Assembly (NCBI GenBank): GCA_003156495.1 | Contig: PMHC01000216.1 | Span: 3,222-16,218, forward strand | DNA from: Acidobacteriaceae bacterium | GTDB taxonomy: Bacteria > Acidobacteriota > Terriglobia > Terriglobales > Acidobacteriaceae | DNA: 12,997 bases | Reading direction: 5' to 3' | Shown: piece by piece, positions 1 through 7,652 of the stretch | Layout of the letters: every line of letters begins with the position of its first letter | How positions within the stretch are numbered: position 1 is the first letter of the stretch | The notes under the pieces: model-generated | Seen by the model: only the letters and a program-made list of their open reading frames with translations | Told to the model about the DNA's origin: nothing | Databases searched by the model: none | Program-made: the position numbers and the translations under genes

Positions 1-1860
1 CCTCGGCCAGAGCGGATCTTTCACCTGAATGTTCATCGGAATGTACTGGCCGTGCGTGGGCTTCAAATGCAGGGCGGGCAGATCGATAGCGATGCCGTCC
101 AGGCCGCCGTCGATGTTTTGCCAGGTAGCGGAAGCGCCACGCCCCATGCTGGAGCGCAGCCCGCGGAAATCGACGGGAATGAGTAAGTGAACGAGAGGCA
201 GGCCGCTCGGCGAAGCTGGCGCGGCCGCGCCGAAAAAACCATTCCGGGTGCGCGCTGCGCCGCCGAAAAAAACTGCGCCCTCGGCCGGGTTGCCGCTGCC
301 GGATTTCTCCGCGCCGCCTTCGCTTTCGACGACGATGGGCGGGCCGCCGCGCCGACCGCGAAAACCGAAGGGTGCGGCGACCATCATCATGCGCTCGTCG
401 GCCGGATAGCGGCCGGCGATGAAGGCCACCAGCGAATCGAGCGAAGGATTGTCGGCCGGCGAGCCGAAGGCCGTGAGCCGGTAGGCGAGCTTGACGATAC
501 CGTCGGGTTCGCGGCCGGGATGAACGTAGTAGGCCGAGAATTCGCCGATGGGCTGCTCCTGCTCGACGTTGGTAAAACGCAGCTTGCCGCCGGTGAGCGG
601 CGCGGAGAAATCATGGAAGGTGCGCTCCTGACCCTTGGGCCGCTCGAAGAGCGTCTGTTCGCTATCTTTAGCGGTTTCCAGATCGTGTTCGAGCAGCGAC
701 AGATTGCCCCAGGCCGCGCCGGAAATCTCCAAGTGATTCCACGGCTCGTCGGGCATGAAAAAGGTGATAGTTTTGCCCGAGAGCGAGTAGCAATCCCAGT
801 CGGGAAGTTGGAAGTAGTCATTGCGGCCGGTGAGCCGCGAGCGGTTGTAGACCCCCGGCCAGGTGGTTTCGCGAATGCCGTCGTTGGCGCGCCAGAACCA
901 GCGCTTCAGATCGTAGGCGTCGTGAATCTCCACCTTGCGCACGGTGGTGTAGGGGCCGGGCAGCGGCGCGGGCGCATCGGTTGCGCGGTTCCATCCGTAA
1001 CGAAACCACCACTCCTTTTGCCAGCCGCTTTGGGCGAGCGTGCGCGCAATCGCCGGAATATTTTTAGGCGTTTCGTTTTGGGCGAGTGAGGCGATGTTGT
1101 TGTCGGAGAGCATCCGATCGTAGATGCGCAGCTCGTCGATGTCGCCGCCGCGGTCGAAGTTGTAAGAGCTTTCAACGCCCGTCGGTCCAATGATGCGCGA
1201 GTGGGGGCCGAACTGGTCGAGGCCGGCGTCGAAGCTACCGGTGGGCGCTTTTTCGCCTGCCAGCTTGCCGTCGATGTAGAAGCGAATACCGACAGTCTCG
1301 TCCCAAGCCAGGGTTAGATGAATCCACTGCTCGGGTTTGGGAATTTCGGGCAGCTTGACGGAGACGCGCGTGCGGCCGAGGTTGATGTCGGTGACGAAGG
1401 CGTCGAAGCCGTGGCCATTCCAGTCGATGCGCAACCAGACCTGATCCCAACTGGTGTGGTCGGCATAACCGACGCGGAAGACGGGAAATTCGGTTTCAGT
1501 GAGCGGCTCGCGCGCGCGCCAAAAAAATGAGAGCGTGCCGCGCTGGGCGTAAATATTGCCCGGCGCCCAAAAGGAATACTGCTGGCTGTCGCCGCATTCG
1601 ATGTAGCCGCCCTTCGCGCCGCCGGGACGGGATTTTATGTCGAAGGCAAAATTGGGAACGGGATTGCCGGCCGCATAGTCGGCGTTGAAGCCGCGGTCGC
1701 CGGAAAGATAGAAGAGCAGGCCGGGCGCGAGGCTGGCGGTGGGCGAGGGCGCGGAGCTTTCGCCCGCGGAAGGCATGGGTCTTGCGGCAAGCGGCTGCTG
1801 CGCGGCGAGCGGAATGGCGAACAGGAGGAGGCAGGCGAGAGAAAGCAAACAACGCGGCAC
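1..1860 (-). CDS. Secreted LamG-domain (concanavalin A-like) protein, 3' end outside window
   Basis: The frame is open for 620 codons from a GTG at 1860 to the window edge with no stop. The GTG is preceded by AAGGAG (1867-1872) six bases away. Residues 1-20 form a signal peptide: a short basic start, a Leu/Ala-rich core, and a likely cut near AA-QQ. Residues about 45-260 read as a LamG/jellyroll fold, with GTLSFFWRA (108-116), WIHLTLAWDE (179-188), FYIDGKLAGE (194-203) and the closing strand IDELRIYDRMLSD (241-253). LamG domains usually bind glycans or other ligands in extracellular proteins. Residues 280-620 are rich in Trp, Tyr and Gly, contain another segment of probable beta structure (about 360-460) and a Gly/Ala/Arg-rich stretch (about 500-555). 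I do not recognise this part. It may hold a catalytic or adhesion domain, but nothing visible fixes a function. Many spurious ORFs lie antisense to it because of the high GC. Confidence 0.85.
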   Translation of the reverse strand, partial: MPRCLLSLACLLLFAIPLAAQQPLAARPMPSAGESSAPSPTASLAPGLLFYLSGDRGFNADYAAGNPVPNFAFDIKSRPGGAKGGYIECGDSQQYSFWAPGNIYAQRGTLSFFWRAREPLTETEFPVFRVGYADHTSWDQVWLRIDWNGHGFDAFVTDINLGRTRVSVKLPEIPKPEQWIHLTLAWDETVGIRFYIDGKLAGEKAPTGSFDAGLDQFGPHSRIIGPTGVESSYNFDRGGDIDELRIYDRMLSDNNIASLAQNETPKNIPAIARTLAQSGWQKEWWFRYGWNRATDAPAPLPGPYTTVRKVEIHDAYDLKRWFWRANDGIRETTWPGVYNRSRLTGRNDYFQLPDWDCYSLSGKTITFFMPDEPWNHLEISGAAWGNLSLLEHDLETAKDSEQTLFERPKGQERTFHDFSAPLTGGKLRFTNVEQEQPIGEFSAYYVHPGREPDGIVKLAYRLTAFGSPADNPSLDSLVAFIAGRYPADERMMMVAAPFGFRGRRGGPPIVVESEGGAEKSGSGNPAEGAVFFGGAARTRNGFFGAAAPASPSGLPLVHLLIPVDFRGLRSSMGRGASATWQNIDGGLDGIAIDLPALHLKPTHGQYIPMNIQVKDPLWPR

Positions 1861-1866
1861 GACAGA

Positions 1867-1872
1867 CTCCTT
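1867..1872 (-). promoter_or_regulatory. Ribosome binding site deciding the GTG start of the LamG gene
   Basis: AAGGAG on the minus strand lies six bases before the GTG at 1860. The codons after that GTG encode a signal peptide, which supports this start over any downstream ATG. The first in-frame ATG is codon 29, which would remove the signal peptide. Confidence 0.7.
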
Positions 1873-2014
1873 CCGGAGGCGAACGGCGAGCTGAAAGGGA
1901 ATGCTATAGCAAATGACAGAGAACGTGCAGAGATGGTTTCACTGCGTCGCGCGCCACCGTAACATTTCGGCCGCGAATGCCTTGTTACTCTAGAACTTTG
2001 GAGGGTTCTTCGCC

Positions 2015-4015
2015 ATGGGTTCAGAGACGACGGCAACAAATTCCAGCCAGGCGCTTCATTGTTGGGAAACGGGCGGGGCCGCATCGGCCAAGGCGTTGAC
2101 CGCGTGGGTGAGCGAGCGGCTGGCCGAGCACGAGCAGGCTTTGGCCGCGCTGCTGGCCGTTGCGGGCGCGCGCACGCCGCAAAATTCGCTGACGCTCTAC
2201 GACCGCGCCATCGAGCAGTTGAGTCTGGCCGCGGCGCAGGCGGGAATTCTGAATTCGGTGGCCGCCGACAAGGCGGTGCGCGATCAGGCGCAACTGGAGG
2301 CGCAGCGCGTCGCCATGGCCGCCAGTGCGCTGAGCTTGAACCGACAGGTTTACGAAGCGCTCACGGCAATCGATTTGGAAGATGCAAGCCCGGCTACCCG
2401 GCACTACGTCGAGCGCACGCTGTTGAGTTACCGGCTGGCCGGCGTCGACAAAGACGAGGCCACGCGCGCCCGTTTGCAATCGCTGCATGAAAAGGCGACG
2501 CGGCTTTCGCTCGAGTTCGGCCGCAACATTCAAGAGGGCGCCAAGACCATCGAAGCCACACCCGTTGAACTTGCCGGGTTGCCGGAGGACTTTATCGCGC
2601 GCCACCCGGCGCACAAAAATGCGCAAAGCGAAATGCGCGTTACGCTGACTACCGATCCGCCGGAGATGCAGCCGGTGATGACCTTTGCCTCAAGCGCCGC
2701 GCTGCGCGAACGGATGTTCGCCGCCTACAACACGCGCGCCTACCCGGCCAATCGCCAGATCCTGCTTGATCTGCTGGCTACGCGGCAGAAAATCGCCCGT
2801 GTGCTCGGCTTTCGCAGTTGGGCCGACCTGGCTACCGCCGACCAGATGATGGGCTCGGCAGCCAACGCGCGCGCGTTTTTGGCCAAGCTCGACGCGGCCA
2901 GCCGCGTAAGCGCCAGCCGCGAGTACGAACTGGTGCTGAGCTTTGCGCGTACGCGCGAGCCGCAACTGGCGGAGATTGACCAGACCGGCCGCGGCTACTG
3001 GTACGAGCAGTTCCGCCGCTCCCGCTTCGATTTCGACTCGCAGTCGGTGCGGCCGTACTTTCCTTACGCGCGCGTCGAGGCCGGCGTGCTGGCCACGGCG
3101 GCAAAACTTTTCAAGGTCGAGTTCCGGCCGGTGCAGGTCGAGGCCTGGGACAAAGCCGTTTCGGTCTACGATGTTTTCGACGGCGGGCAATTGGCGGGCA
3201 GATTTTATCTGGACATGCACCCGCGCGAGGGCAAGGACAAGTGGTTTTCCGCCTCGCCTATCGTTTGTGGCGTGCGCGGCCGCGTGCTGCCCGAGGCGGC
3301 GCTGATCTGCAATTTTTCAGGCGGCGAGGCCGGCGATCCGGGGTTGTTGCAATATTCCGACGTGGTGACCTTCTTCCACGAGTTTGGCCACCTGATGCAC
3401 GCGATTCTCGGCGGGCAAACGGAGTGGGTGGGGCTTTCCGGCTTCGCTACCGAGGGCGATTTCGTCGAAGTTCCCTCGCAGATGCTTGAGGAATTTTTCC
3501 GCGACGAAAAGCTGCTGCAATCCTTTGCACGGCATTATGAGACCGGCGAAATTTTGCCCTCGGAGCTGATCCAAAACCTAAGACAAGCGAGCGCGTTCGG
3601 CCGCGCCGACTGGGTGCGCTCGCAGCTTTACTACACCACGCTCTCGCTCGACCTGCATGATCGCGAGGCCGACGGTCTCGATCCCGACACGCTGGCGCGC
3701 GATCTCTATCGCGAATTCCAGCCCTGGAGCTGGTTCGAGGGCAATCGCATGTACGCCAGCTTCGGCCACCTCACCGGCTACTCGTCGAATTACTACACCT
3801 ACATGTTCGACAAGGTGATCGCGCTGGATTTCTTCAGTCAATTCGACGCGGCCGATCTGCTGGGCGGTGAGACGGGCGCGCGCTACCGCAAAACGGTGCT
3901 CGAACAGGGCGGCTCCAAGCCGGGCCGCACGCTGGTGCGCGAGTTCCTGGGCCGCGACGAGGAGTTCGCCGCCTTCGAGCACTGGGTGAATGAAGAGTTC
4001 GAAACGCGGCTTTAG
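2015..4015 (+). CDS. M3-family zinc oligopeptidase
   Basis: A 666-residue cytoplasmic metallopeptidase related to thimet oligopeptidase, oligopeptidase A and Dcp, which trim short peptides inside a closed channel. The zinc site is complete: HEFGH at residues 455-459 (His455 and His459 as ligands, Glu456 as catalytic base) and Glu485 in DFVEVPSQ as third ligand. A Tyr-rich segment near residues 590-600 (GYSSNYYTYMFDK) matches the substrate-binding loop of the family. Length is normal for M3A enzymes. There is no signal peptide. The start is supported by GGAGG at 2000-2004, ten bases upstream. It is divergent from the LamG gene and convergent with the SH3 lipoprotein gene, so it is probably monocistronic. 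Its exact specificity (endopeptidase or dipeptidyl carboxypeptidase) cannot be read from sequence. Confidence 0.93.
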   Translation: MGSETTATNSSQALHCWETGGAASAKALTAWVSERLAEHEQALAALLAVAGARTPQNSLTLYDRAIEQLSLAAAQAGILNSVAADKAVRDQAQLEAQRVAMAASALSLNRQVYEALTAIDLEDASPATRHYVERTLLSYRLAGVDKDEATRARLQSLHEKATRLSLEFGRNIQEGAKTIEATPVELAGLPEDFIARHPAHKNAQSEMRVTLTTDPPEMQPVMTFASSAALRERMFAAYNTRAYPANRQILLDLLATRQKIARVLGFRSWADLATADQMMGSAANARAFLAKLDAASRVSASREYELVLSFARTREPQLAEIDQTGRGYWYEQFRRSRFDFDSQSVRPYFPYARVEAGVLATAAKLFKVEFRPVQVEAWDKAVSVYDVFDGGQLAGRFYLDMHPREGKDKWFSASPIVCGVRGRVLPEAALICNFSGGEAGDPGLLQYSDVVTFFHEFGHLMHAILGGQTEWVGLSGFATEGDFVEVPSQMLEEFFRDEKLLQSFARHYETGEILPSELIQNLRQASAFGRADWVRSQLYYTTLSLDLHDREADGLDPDTLARDLYREFQPWSWFEGNRMYASFGHLTGYSSNYYTYMFDKVIALDFFSQFDAADLLGGETGARYRKTVLEQGGSKPGRTLVREFLGRDEEFAAFEHWVNEEFETRL

Positions 4016-4018
4016 CTC

Positions 4019-4043
4019 ATTTTCACCATTGGTTAGTGAAAAT
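4019..4043 (+). repeat. Inverted repeat directly after the M3 peptidase stop codon
   Basis: ATTTTCAC (4019-4026) and its perfect reverse complement GTGAAAAT (4036-4043) are separated by nine bases, three bases past the stop codon. It is AT-rich and has no following T-run, so it is not a textbook terminator. It could protect the 3' end of the mRNA or contribute to termination together with the next two hairpins. Confidence 0.55.
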
Positions 4044-4057
4044 ACGGGTGCGGGTGC

Positions 4058-4083
4058 CCCCGGTCTCGATTTTGAAACCGGGG
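4058..4083. terminator. GC-rich hairpin in convergent gap, possible bidirectional terminator
   Basis: CCCCGGTCTC (4058-4067) pairs with GAAACCGGGG (4074-4083) over 10 bp with one mismatch and a six-base loop. It lies between the convergent ends of the M3 peptidase (4015) and the SH3 lipoprotein (4146), where a shared terminator is expected. No T-tract follows on either strand, so Rho-independent termination is uncertain. Confidence 0.5.
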
Positions 4084-4096
4084 AACCACGGAGCTT

Positions 4097-4113
4097 CGGA
4101 TCGAAGCGATCCG
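4097..4113. repeat. Third hairpin of the convergent gap
   Basis: CGGATCG (4097-4103) and CGATCCG (4107-4113) are perfect reverse complements around a three-base loop. An overlapping alternative pairs GCTTC (4093-4097) with GAAGC (4103-4107). A weaker outer pair, GGCCA/TGGCC, spans 4113-4135. It probably acts with the hairpin at 4058-4083. Confidence 0.45.
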
Positions 4114-4145
4114 GCCACGGCTTTAGCTTCTGGCCGCTGGCGCTA

Positions 4146-5522
4146 TTATCTCTTCCCTGCCTTTTTAACGCTGGCTTTTTTCGCGGCGGCGGCCTTTTTG
4201 GCCGCGTCTTTTTTATCTTTGTCGGGGTCCTGCATCAGCGGAATCGGCCCCAGGTCGGGCCCGATGCGCTGCACGCGCGAGTAGTCGATCAGCGCGAAGC
4301 CAACGGTGCGCGGATTGACCGGCCGTATGATGCCCGACGAGTCGGTGGCGATGGCCCCGTTGCCCGAAAGTTGGAAGCTGAAGGCCGGCGCGCTTTTGCC
4401 ATTTGAGGTGGCCGTGAAAACGCGCACCGGCAGGTAGCCCTGAATCGGATGCAGACGGAAGCCCGTCTCATAGCGGTGACGTCGCGTGTTCCAGGTAAAA
4501 ACGCGCACCTGATCGAAGTCGTAAGGCAGGCCGGACTTGGGCGGCGCCATGATGGTCAGGTATTCGGTGACCTGGTGATTGGGCGTGTTAGCCTCGTCGT
4601 CGGTGACTTTGGCCAGCATCCACGCACCTACGATGCGTTGGCCTTCGGCGTACTGGGCCACCTCGTCGGGCAGATCCACATCGAGGCCCTTGCTCAGCAG
4701 CCAGCCTACGCGGCCCTGCGCGTCGCGCGCCAGCCACCAGTCTTCCATCGCGGGCGGCTCGGGCACGGGCGCTGCTTCTGCGGGCGTAGCGGAGGACGGA
4801 GCTTTTTTAGCCGCCGCCCCGCTTTTAGCCGTTTCGCCAGCCTTGGCTTGAGTTGCCGCCGGCGCATTTTTAGCCGCTTCGCCCGGTTTGGCCGGAGATG
4901 CGTTTTTGGCTGTTTCACCCGGCTTGGCCGCACCGGTTGCCGGCGCACTCTTGGTTGCGGTGGACGTTGACGGCAGTCCGAGAACTTCCGCCGGTTTTTT
5001 AGGCGCCGAGGCTCGCGCCAAAAGCGAAACTTTGCTGTTGCCCGCCAGCAGATAGAAACGCTCGGTTTCACGCCCTGGCAGCAGATGCATGGTCAGATCG
5101 TCGCGCAGGGTGGCCGTGGCGGCCACGGGGTCGTCTTTGTGCTGATCGGCCAGTTGCACAAAAGCCTTGTAGGTTTTCGAATCGATGACCGCCCGCTCTT
5201 CGATCCACCCAATCTCGTTTTTGTCCGTTTTGACTTTGTAGAAGCGCCGGTTGTGGTCGAGCACTTCAAGCTCCTGGCCATTGGCGACCTGGCCAACGCG
5301 GTTGGAGACCGGAGCGACGCGGTCATGCAGGTAAGAGGTGCGTACCGAGACGTAAACTTTATCGTGGTGCATGTGCCGGAAGCGGTTGCATCCGGCCAGC
5401 AGCGCGAGCGCGCACAGGCTCAGCGGCAGAACCGCGGAGAAAAGCCCGTGGCGGCGCGGAAAGCGGACAAAAGAGATTGGAAGATGTGTAAACACAGCCC
5501 AGTTTGCCTTTGAGAATAGCAC
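4146..5522 (-). CDS. Lipoprotein with SH3-like domains and Ala/Lys/Pro linker
   Basis: 458 residues if the GTG at 5522 is used. An in-frame GTG at 5495, with AAAGG eleven bases upstream, is at least as likely (449 residues). A hydrophobic stretch ends in the lipobox LLAGC with Cys45 as the lipidation site, so the protein is exported and membrane-anchored. Residues about 55-115 look like a bacterial SH3 domain (strand KVYVSVRT, then ELEVLD, FYKVKTD, IGWIEERAV). A second SH3-like unit begins near 137 and resumes at WWLARDAQGRVGWLLSKGL (262-280). Between its halves lies a low-complexity linker (about 175-258) of degenerate KPGETAKN-like repeats. Residues 290-430 form a domain I do not recognise, and the tail 434-458 is Lys/Ala-rich. 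The SH3 fold suggests binding to peptidoglycan or a protein. No enzyme motif is visible. It is downstream of the beta-propeller lipoprotein on the same strand with a 150-bp gap. Confidence 0.82.
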   Translation of the reverse strand: MLFSKANWAVFTHLPISFVRFPRRHGLFSAVLPLSLCALALLAGCNRFRHMHHDKVYVSVRTSYLHDRVAPVSNRVGQVANGQELEVLDHNRRFYKVKTDKNEIGWIEERAVIDSKTYKAFVQLADQHKDDPVAATATLRDDLTMHLLPGRETERFYLLAGNSKVSLLARASAPKKPAEVLGLPSTSTATKSAPATGAAKPGETAKNASPAKPGEAAKNAPAATQAKAGETAKSGAAAKKAPSSATPAEAAPVPEPPAMEDWWLARDAQGRVGWLLSKGLDVDLPDEVAQYAEGQRIVGAWMLAKVTDDEANTPNHQVTEYLTIMAPPKSGLPYDFDQVRVFTWNTRRHRYETGFRLHPIQGYLPVRVFTATSNGKSAPAFSFQLSGNGAIATDSSGIIRPVNPRTVGFALIDYSRVQRIGPDLGPIPLMQDPDKDKKDAAKKAAAAKKASVKKAGKR

Positions 5523-5617
5523 TTCTACAGCGGCTGATTGCCATTTTTACGGCCGCGCCGGCGGGAGCGGAACCGATCTTGCAATAGCGGCGTAAAAACT
5601 AGCTTCGAATCCGGCTA

Positions 5618-5673
5618 CTGACAACGGATCGCTGATTGCTGACCACTGACTACTGATAACTGATAACTGTTCT
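5618..5673. repeat. Imperfect heptamer tandem repeat (eight units)
   Basis: Eight consecutive 7-base units run from 5618 to the last base of the beta-propeller stop codon at 5673. On the plus strand they read CTGACAA, CGGATCG, CTGATTG, CTGACCA, CTGACTA, CTGATAA, CTGATAA, CTGTTCT. Seven of the eight start with CTG, and two adjacent units are identical. Read on the minus strand, the consensus is close to TTATCAG. The array sits just 3' of the beta-propeller gene and upstream of the SH3 lipoprotein gene. Its period and position suggest a slipped-strand or dispersed short tandem repeat rather than coding sequence. Confidence 0.65.
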
Positions 5674-6848
5674 TACGGCAGCGCGACGATGGCGATCGCG
5701 CCCACCGGGTCAGTGCCGGTGGTGGAGGTGATATTCGCCGTCAGCACGCCGGAACTCATCGAAAAAGCCTCCAGGTCCGGGCTGCCCGCCGAGGTCGAAC
5801 CGCCCGAGGAGGCCGCCAGGACGAAGTTGCTGTCGCTATCTTCGGCTAGCCCCATCGGCTGAATGCCGGCGGCAATGGTGCTGTTGGCGGCGATTGTGTA
5901 TGTGGAGCTCGAATAGGTGATCGTAAAACTCTTGATGAGTCCGGCAGTGGAGTTGCCGTCGCCGTTGGCCACGTAGATGTAGCTGCCCGAGGCTTCGGGA
6001 AGAATCGCGTGGGGGGCGAGGCTGCCGCTGGCGATTGGCGAGCCGGAAGCCTCGGTGAGCGAGCCGTTCAACGAACTGTAGAGAAAAGCGCGCACTCCGC
6101 CCGAACTGGCCGCGGAGTTGGCCAGCGTTTCACCGATGTAGAAGAGCCGCTCGCTGGGGTCTACGGCTACCGAAAGCGCCGCGCCGCTGCTGCTGGCCGT
6201 CGATATTTTGCGTGCCGTCGAGCCGATGGGATTGTTGTTGCCCGGCGTGAAGGGAACCGCGATGGTGCCGCCCGAGCCCAGGGCGACAAAAAGATAATCG
6301 TCGTCGGGCGAGATCACCATCTGCTCGACCGTGGCGTTGGTGACGTTGTAGGTTTGCGCCTGGGACGTGGAGCCTTCCAGCGTTCCGTCGGAGGAGGAGA
6401 CCGAGTAAGCATTCAGTTCCACCACGCCGGTGGAAGCGATATAGGCGTCAACCATCCAGGAGTTGGTCGTCTGGATGGCGGTAGCGATGTCGGAGGAGAT
6501 GGGGTTGCCAATGTTGCCGATGGTCAACGCGCCACTGGAAGCGATGCTGTAAACGTAGATTCCGCCGGTCGTGCCCACGTAAAGAAAGTTTCCGTTGGGA
6601 GCGATGGCGATTGAGTAGGGCGTGGCCAACAACGTATAGGGGCTGCCGGAAACTTTTTTAAGCGCGCCCGAAGAGATGTAGTAGGCCGCCAACTGCGAGG
6701 TCGTCTGGTTGAGGACGTAGAAAATGCCGCTGGATTCGGTCGTGGTGGTCGTGGTGGTGGACGAACTGGGCAGATTCCAAAAGCCGTTGCAGCCCGACAG
6801 CAGCATGGCGGGAATCAGTAAAAGCGCCGTCCAGCTTATTTTCTTCAT
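5673..6848 (-). CDS. Beta-propeller (lactonase/YVTN-like) lipoprotein
   Basis: 391 residues from the ATG at 6848. This start is chosen because GGGGAG lies five bases upstream (6854-6859), which makes the in-frame GTG at 6863 unlikely. The N-terminus is a lipoprotein signal (MKKISW, hydrophobic core, LLSGC with Cys20), followed by a run of seven threonines as a flexible tether. The rest consists of repeated propeller blades with motifs such as PNGNFLYVG, PDDDYLFVA, PSERLFYIG and GSYIYVAN, each typical of the strand-turn-strand of 7-bladed lactonase-like or YVTN propellers. Ser, Thr and Ala are very common, as in exported Acidobacteriota proteins of this class. Catalytic residues of 6-phosphogluconolactonase are not evident. 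A surface binding or scaffolding role is more likely than enzymatic activity. The stop codon abuts the heptamer repeat. Confidence 0.85.
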   Translation of the reverse strand: MKKISWTALLLIPAMLLSGCNGFWNLPSSSTTTTTTTESSGIFYVLNQTTSQLAAYYISSGALKKVSGSPYTLLATPYSIAIAPNGNFLYVGTTGGIYVYSIASSGALTIGNIGNPISSDIATAIQTTNSWMVDAYIASTGVVELNAYSVSSSDGTLEGSTSQAQTYNVTNATVEQMVISPDDDYLFVALGSGGTIAVPFTPGNNNPIGSTARKISTASSSGAALSVAVDPSERLFYIGETLANSAASSGGVRAFLYSSLNGSLTEASGSPIASGSLAPHAILPEASGSYIYVANGDGNSTAGLIKSFTITYSSSTYTIAANSTIAAGIQPMGLAEDSDSNFVLAASSGGSTSAGSPDLEAFSMSSGVLTANITSTTGTDPVGAIAIVALP

Positions 6849-6853
6849 CGTCA

Positions 6854-6859
6854 CTCCCC
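6854..6859 (-). promoter_or_regulatory. Ribosome binding site of the beta-propeller lipoprotein
   Basis: GGGGAG on the minus strand is five bases before the ATG at 6848. It falls inside the longer reading frame that begins with GTG at 6863, so it decides in favour of the shorter protein with a standard lipoprotein signal. Confidence 0.7.
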
Positions 6860-6975
6860 GCACGCCGTCTGTTCGTAGTCGTTCGATTCGGCTCGGCTCA
6901 AAAAAATAGATTCAAACCTCAGACTATCGCCTGAAGCGCATTCTGTTCCCACCGCGCGGAAGACCGAAGCACTGC

Positions 6976-7019
6976 CAAAAAAAGAAAGACGCCGTGGAGG
7001 GGAATTTCGCTCTACGGCG
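6976..7019 (-). terminator. Rho-independent terminator of the DUF2203 gene
   Basis: On the minus strand CGCCGT (7019-7014) pairs with ACGGCG (6995-6990). An inner GAG/CTC pair follows a single mismatch, and a T-rich run with seven consecutive Ts comes after the stem (6989-6976). The hairpin begins 14 bases past the stop codon at 7033. It separates the DUF2203 gene from the downstream beta-propeller gene, which must then have its own promoter between 6849 and about 6975. Confidence 0.75.
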
Positions 7020-7032
7020 CAACGGCATTTGT

Positions 7033-7473
7033 TTAGTTGGGACGGCTGCCAGGGGAAGAATGCTTGCGAAAGCGCTCGTCGACGGGCTGACGGCCCTTGA
7101 AGCCGGCTTCCATCGTGTGCCAGTGCCCGATGGCGAGCTCGCCCACGCGCCAGCACAACAGCACGATCTGATCGTCGAGCCGGCAGGGAAAGTCGAGCTG
7201 GCCAGAGTCCAAATCCTTTACTTGAACGCCGATGGCGTCGATTTCGGCAACCGTCTCGCGCACGCGCTTCAGGTGAACCTCCATCTCGGCGCGCTGCTTG
7301 GCGACGGTGGAGGCGTTGACACGCATCCCGCCAGAGAAATAGATTTTCTGCGCCAAACCGTTGAGCCCCGATTCGACTGTCTGCGCCGAGCGCCGTCCTT
7401 CCATGGCGCGCTTTAACAGCGCTTCCAGCACTGGCAACAGCGATTGCGCTTCATCCAGAGTGAAGGTCTTCAT
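7033..7473 (-). CDS. DUF2203 family protein
   Basis: 146 residues. The sequence matches the DUF2203 family as I remember it: an N-terminal TLDEAQSLLPVLEALL helix, a central charged helical region (residues 55-80), then the family signature VKDLDSGQLDFP (85-96), LLCWRVGELAIGHWH (105-119) and the end motif EAGFKGRQP (122-130). The molecular function of the family is not known to me. The fold is mostly alpha-helical, with a helical-hairpin look at the N-terminus, and there is no signal peptide, so it is probably cytoplasmic. It is divergent from the nitroreductase gene across a 234-bp gap and is followed by its own terminator, which points to a single-gene unit. No strong Shine-Dalgarno is visible before the ATG (only GGGA about nine bases upstream). 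Confidence 0.87.
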   Translation of the reverse strand: MKTFTLDEAQSLLPVLEALLKRAMEGRRSAQTVESGLNGLAQKIYFSGGMRVNASTVAKQRAEMEVHLKRVRETVAEIDAIGVQVKDLDSGQLDFPCRLDDQIVLLCWRVGELAIGHWHTMEAGFKGRQPVDERFRKHSSPGSRPN

Positions 7474-7531
7474 TGAAGGATTCCCGAATAGTTACAGAAT
7501 ACGACGAAACCGCAAAAAGAAAAGCACAGCG

Positions 7532-7560
7532 TAAGATGGCGGCTTTTCACAGCCATTTTA
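7532..7560 (+). promoter_or_regulatory. Inverted repeat in the divergent DUF2203/nitroreductase gap
   Basis: TAAGATGGC (7532-7540) pairs with GCCATTTTA (7552-7560) over nine positions. One of these is a G.T pair that would hold in plus-strand RNA but be a C.A clash in minus-strand RNA. The loop is 11 bases. It could be a hairpin at the start of the nitroreductase leader or an operator between the divergent promoters. Confidence 0.35.
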
Positions 7561-7597
7561 CCTGGGTTGGCTAGACCGGAGAGAGCTCGAAACAGAT

Positions 7598-7626
7598 GCG
7601 GGAAAGCCTTTCACAGGTTTTTTCGC
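7598..7626 (+). promoter_or_regulatory. Twelve-pair RNA hairpin in nitroreductase leader
   Basis: Bases 7598-7609 pair with 7615-7626 over twelve continuous positions around a five-base loop (UUCAC). Nine pairs are Watson-Crick and three are G.U. The G.U pairs exist only if the plus strand is transcribed, which fits a 5' leader of the nitroreductase gene 80-110 bases downstream. The 3' arm contains a run of six Us, so a transcription pause or attenuator role is possible. No known riboswitch class is recognisable. Confidence 0.4.
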
Positions 7627-7638
7627 GTCTCCGGCTTC

Positions 7639-7652
7639 GCTGTGACCACAGC
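7639..7652. promoter_or_regulatory. Perfect GCTGTG/CACAGC palindrome upstream of nitroreductase
   Basis: GCTGTG (7639-7644) and CACAGC (7647-7652) flank AC, centred about 62 bases before the nitroreductase ATG. An outer TCCG (7630-7633)/CGGA (7659-7662) pair encloses it. It could be a dimeric-regulator operator, or, as RNA, a five-pair hairpin with a GACC loop. Confidence 0.35.

Noticed and set aside
187..1089. 300-residue plus-strand open frame
   Set aside because: It is antisense to the LamG gene, has no domain, no ribosome site and Arg/Gly/Ala-biased composition typical of shadow frames in GC-rich DNA.
4449..4970. 173-residue plus-strand frame opposite the SH3 lipoprotein
   Set aside because: Low-complexity shadow of the Ala/Lys/Pro linker; the minus-strand frame has a lipobox and recognisable SH3-like strands.
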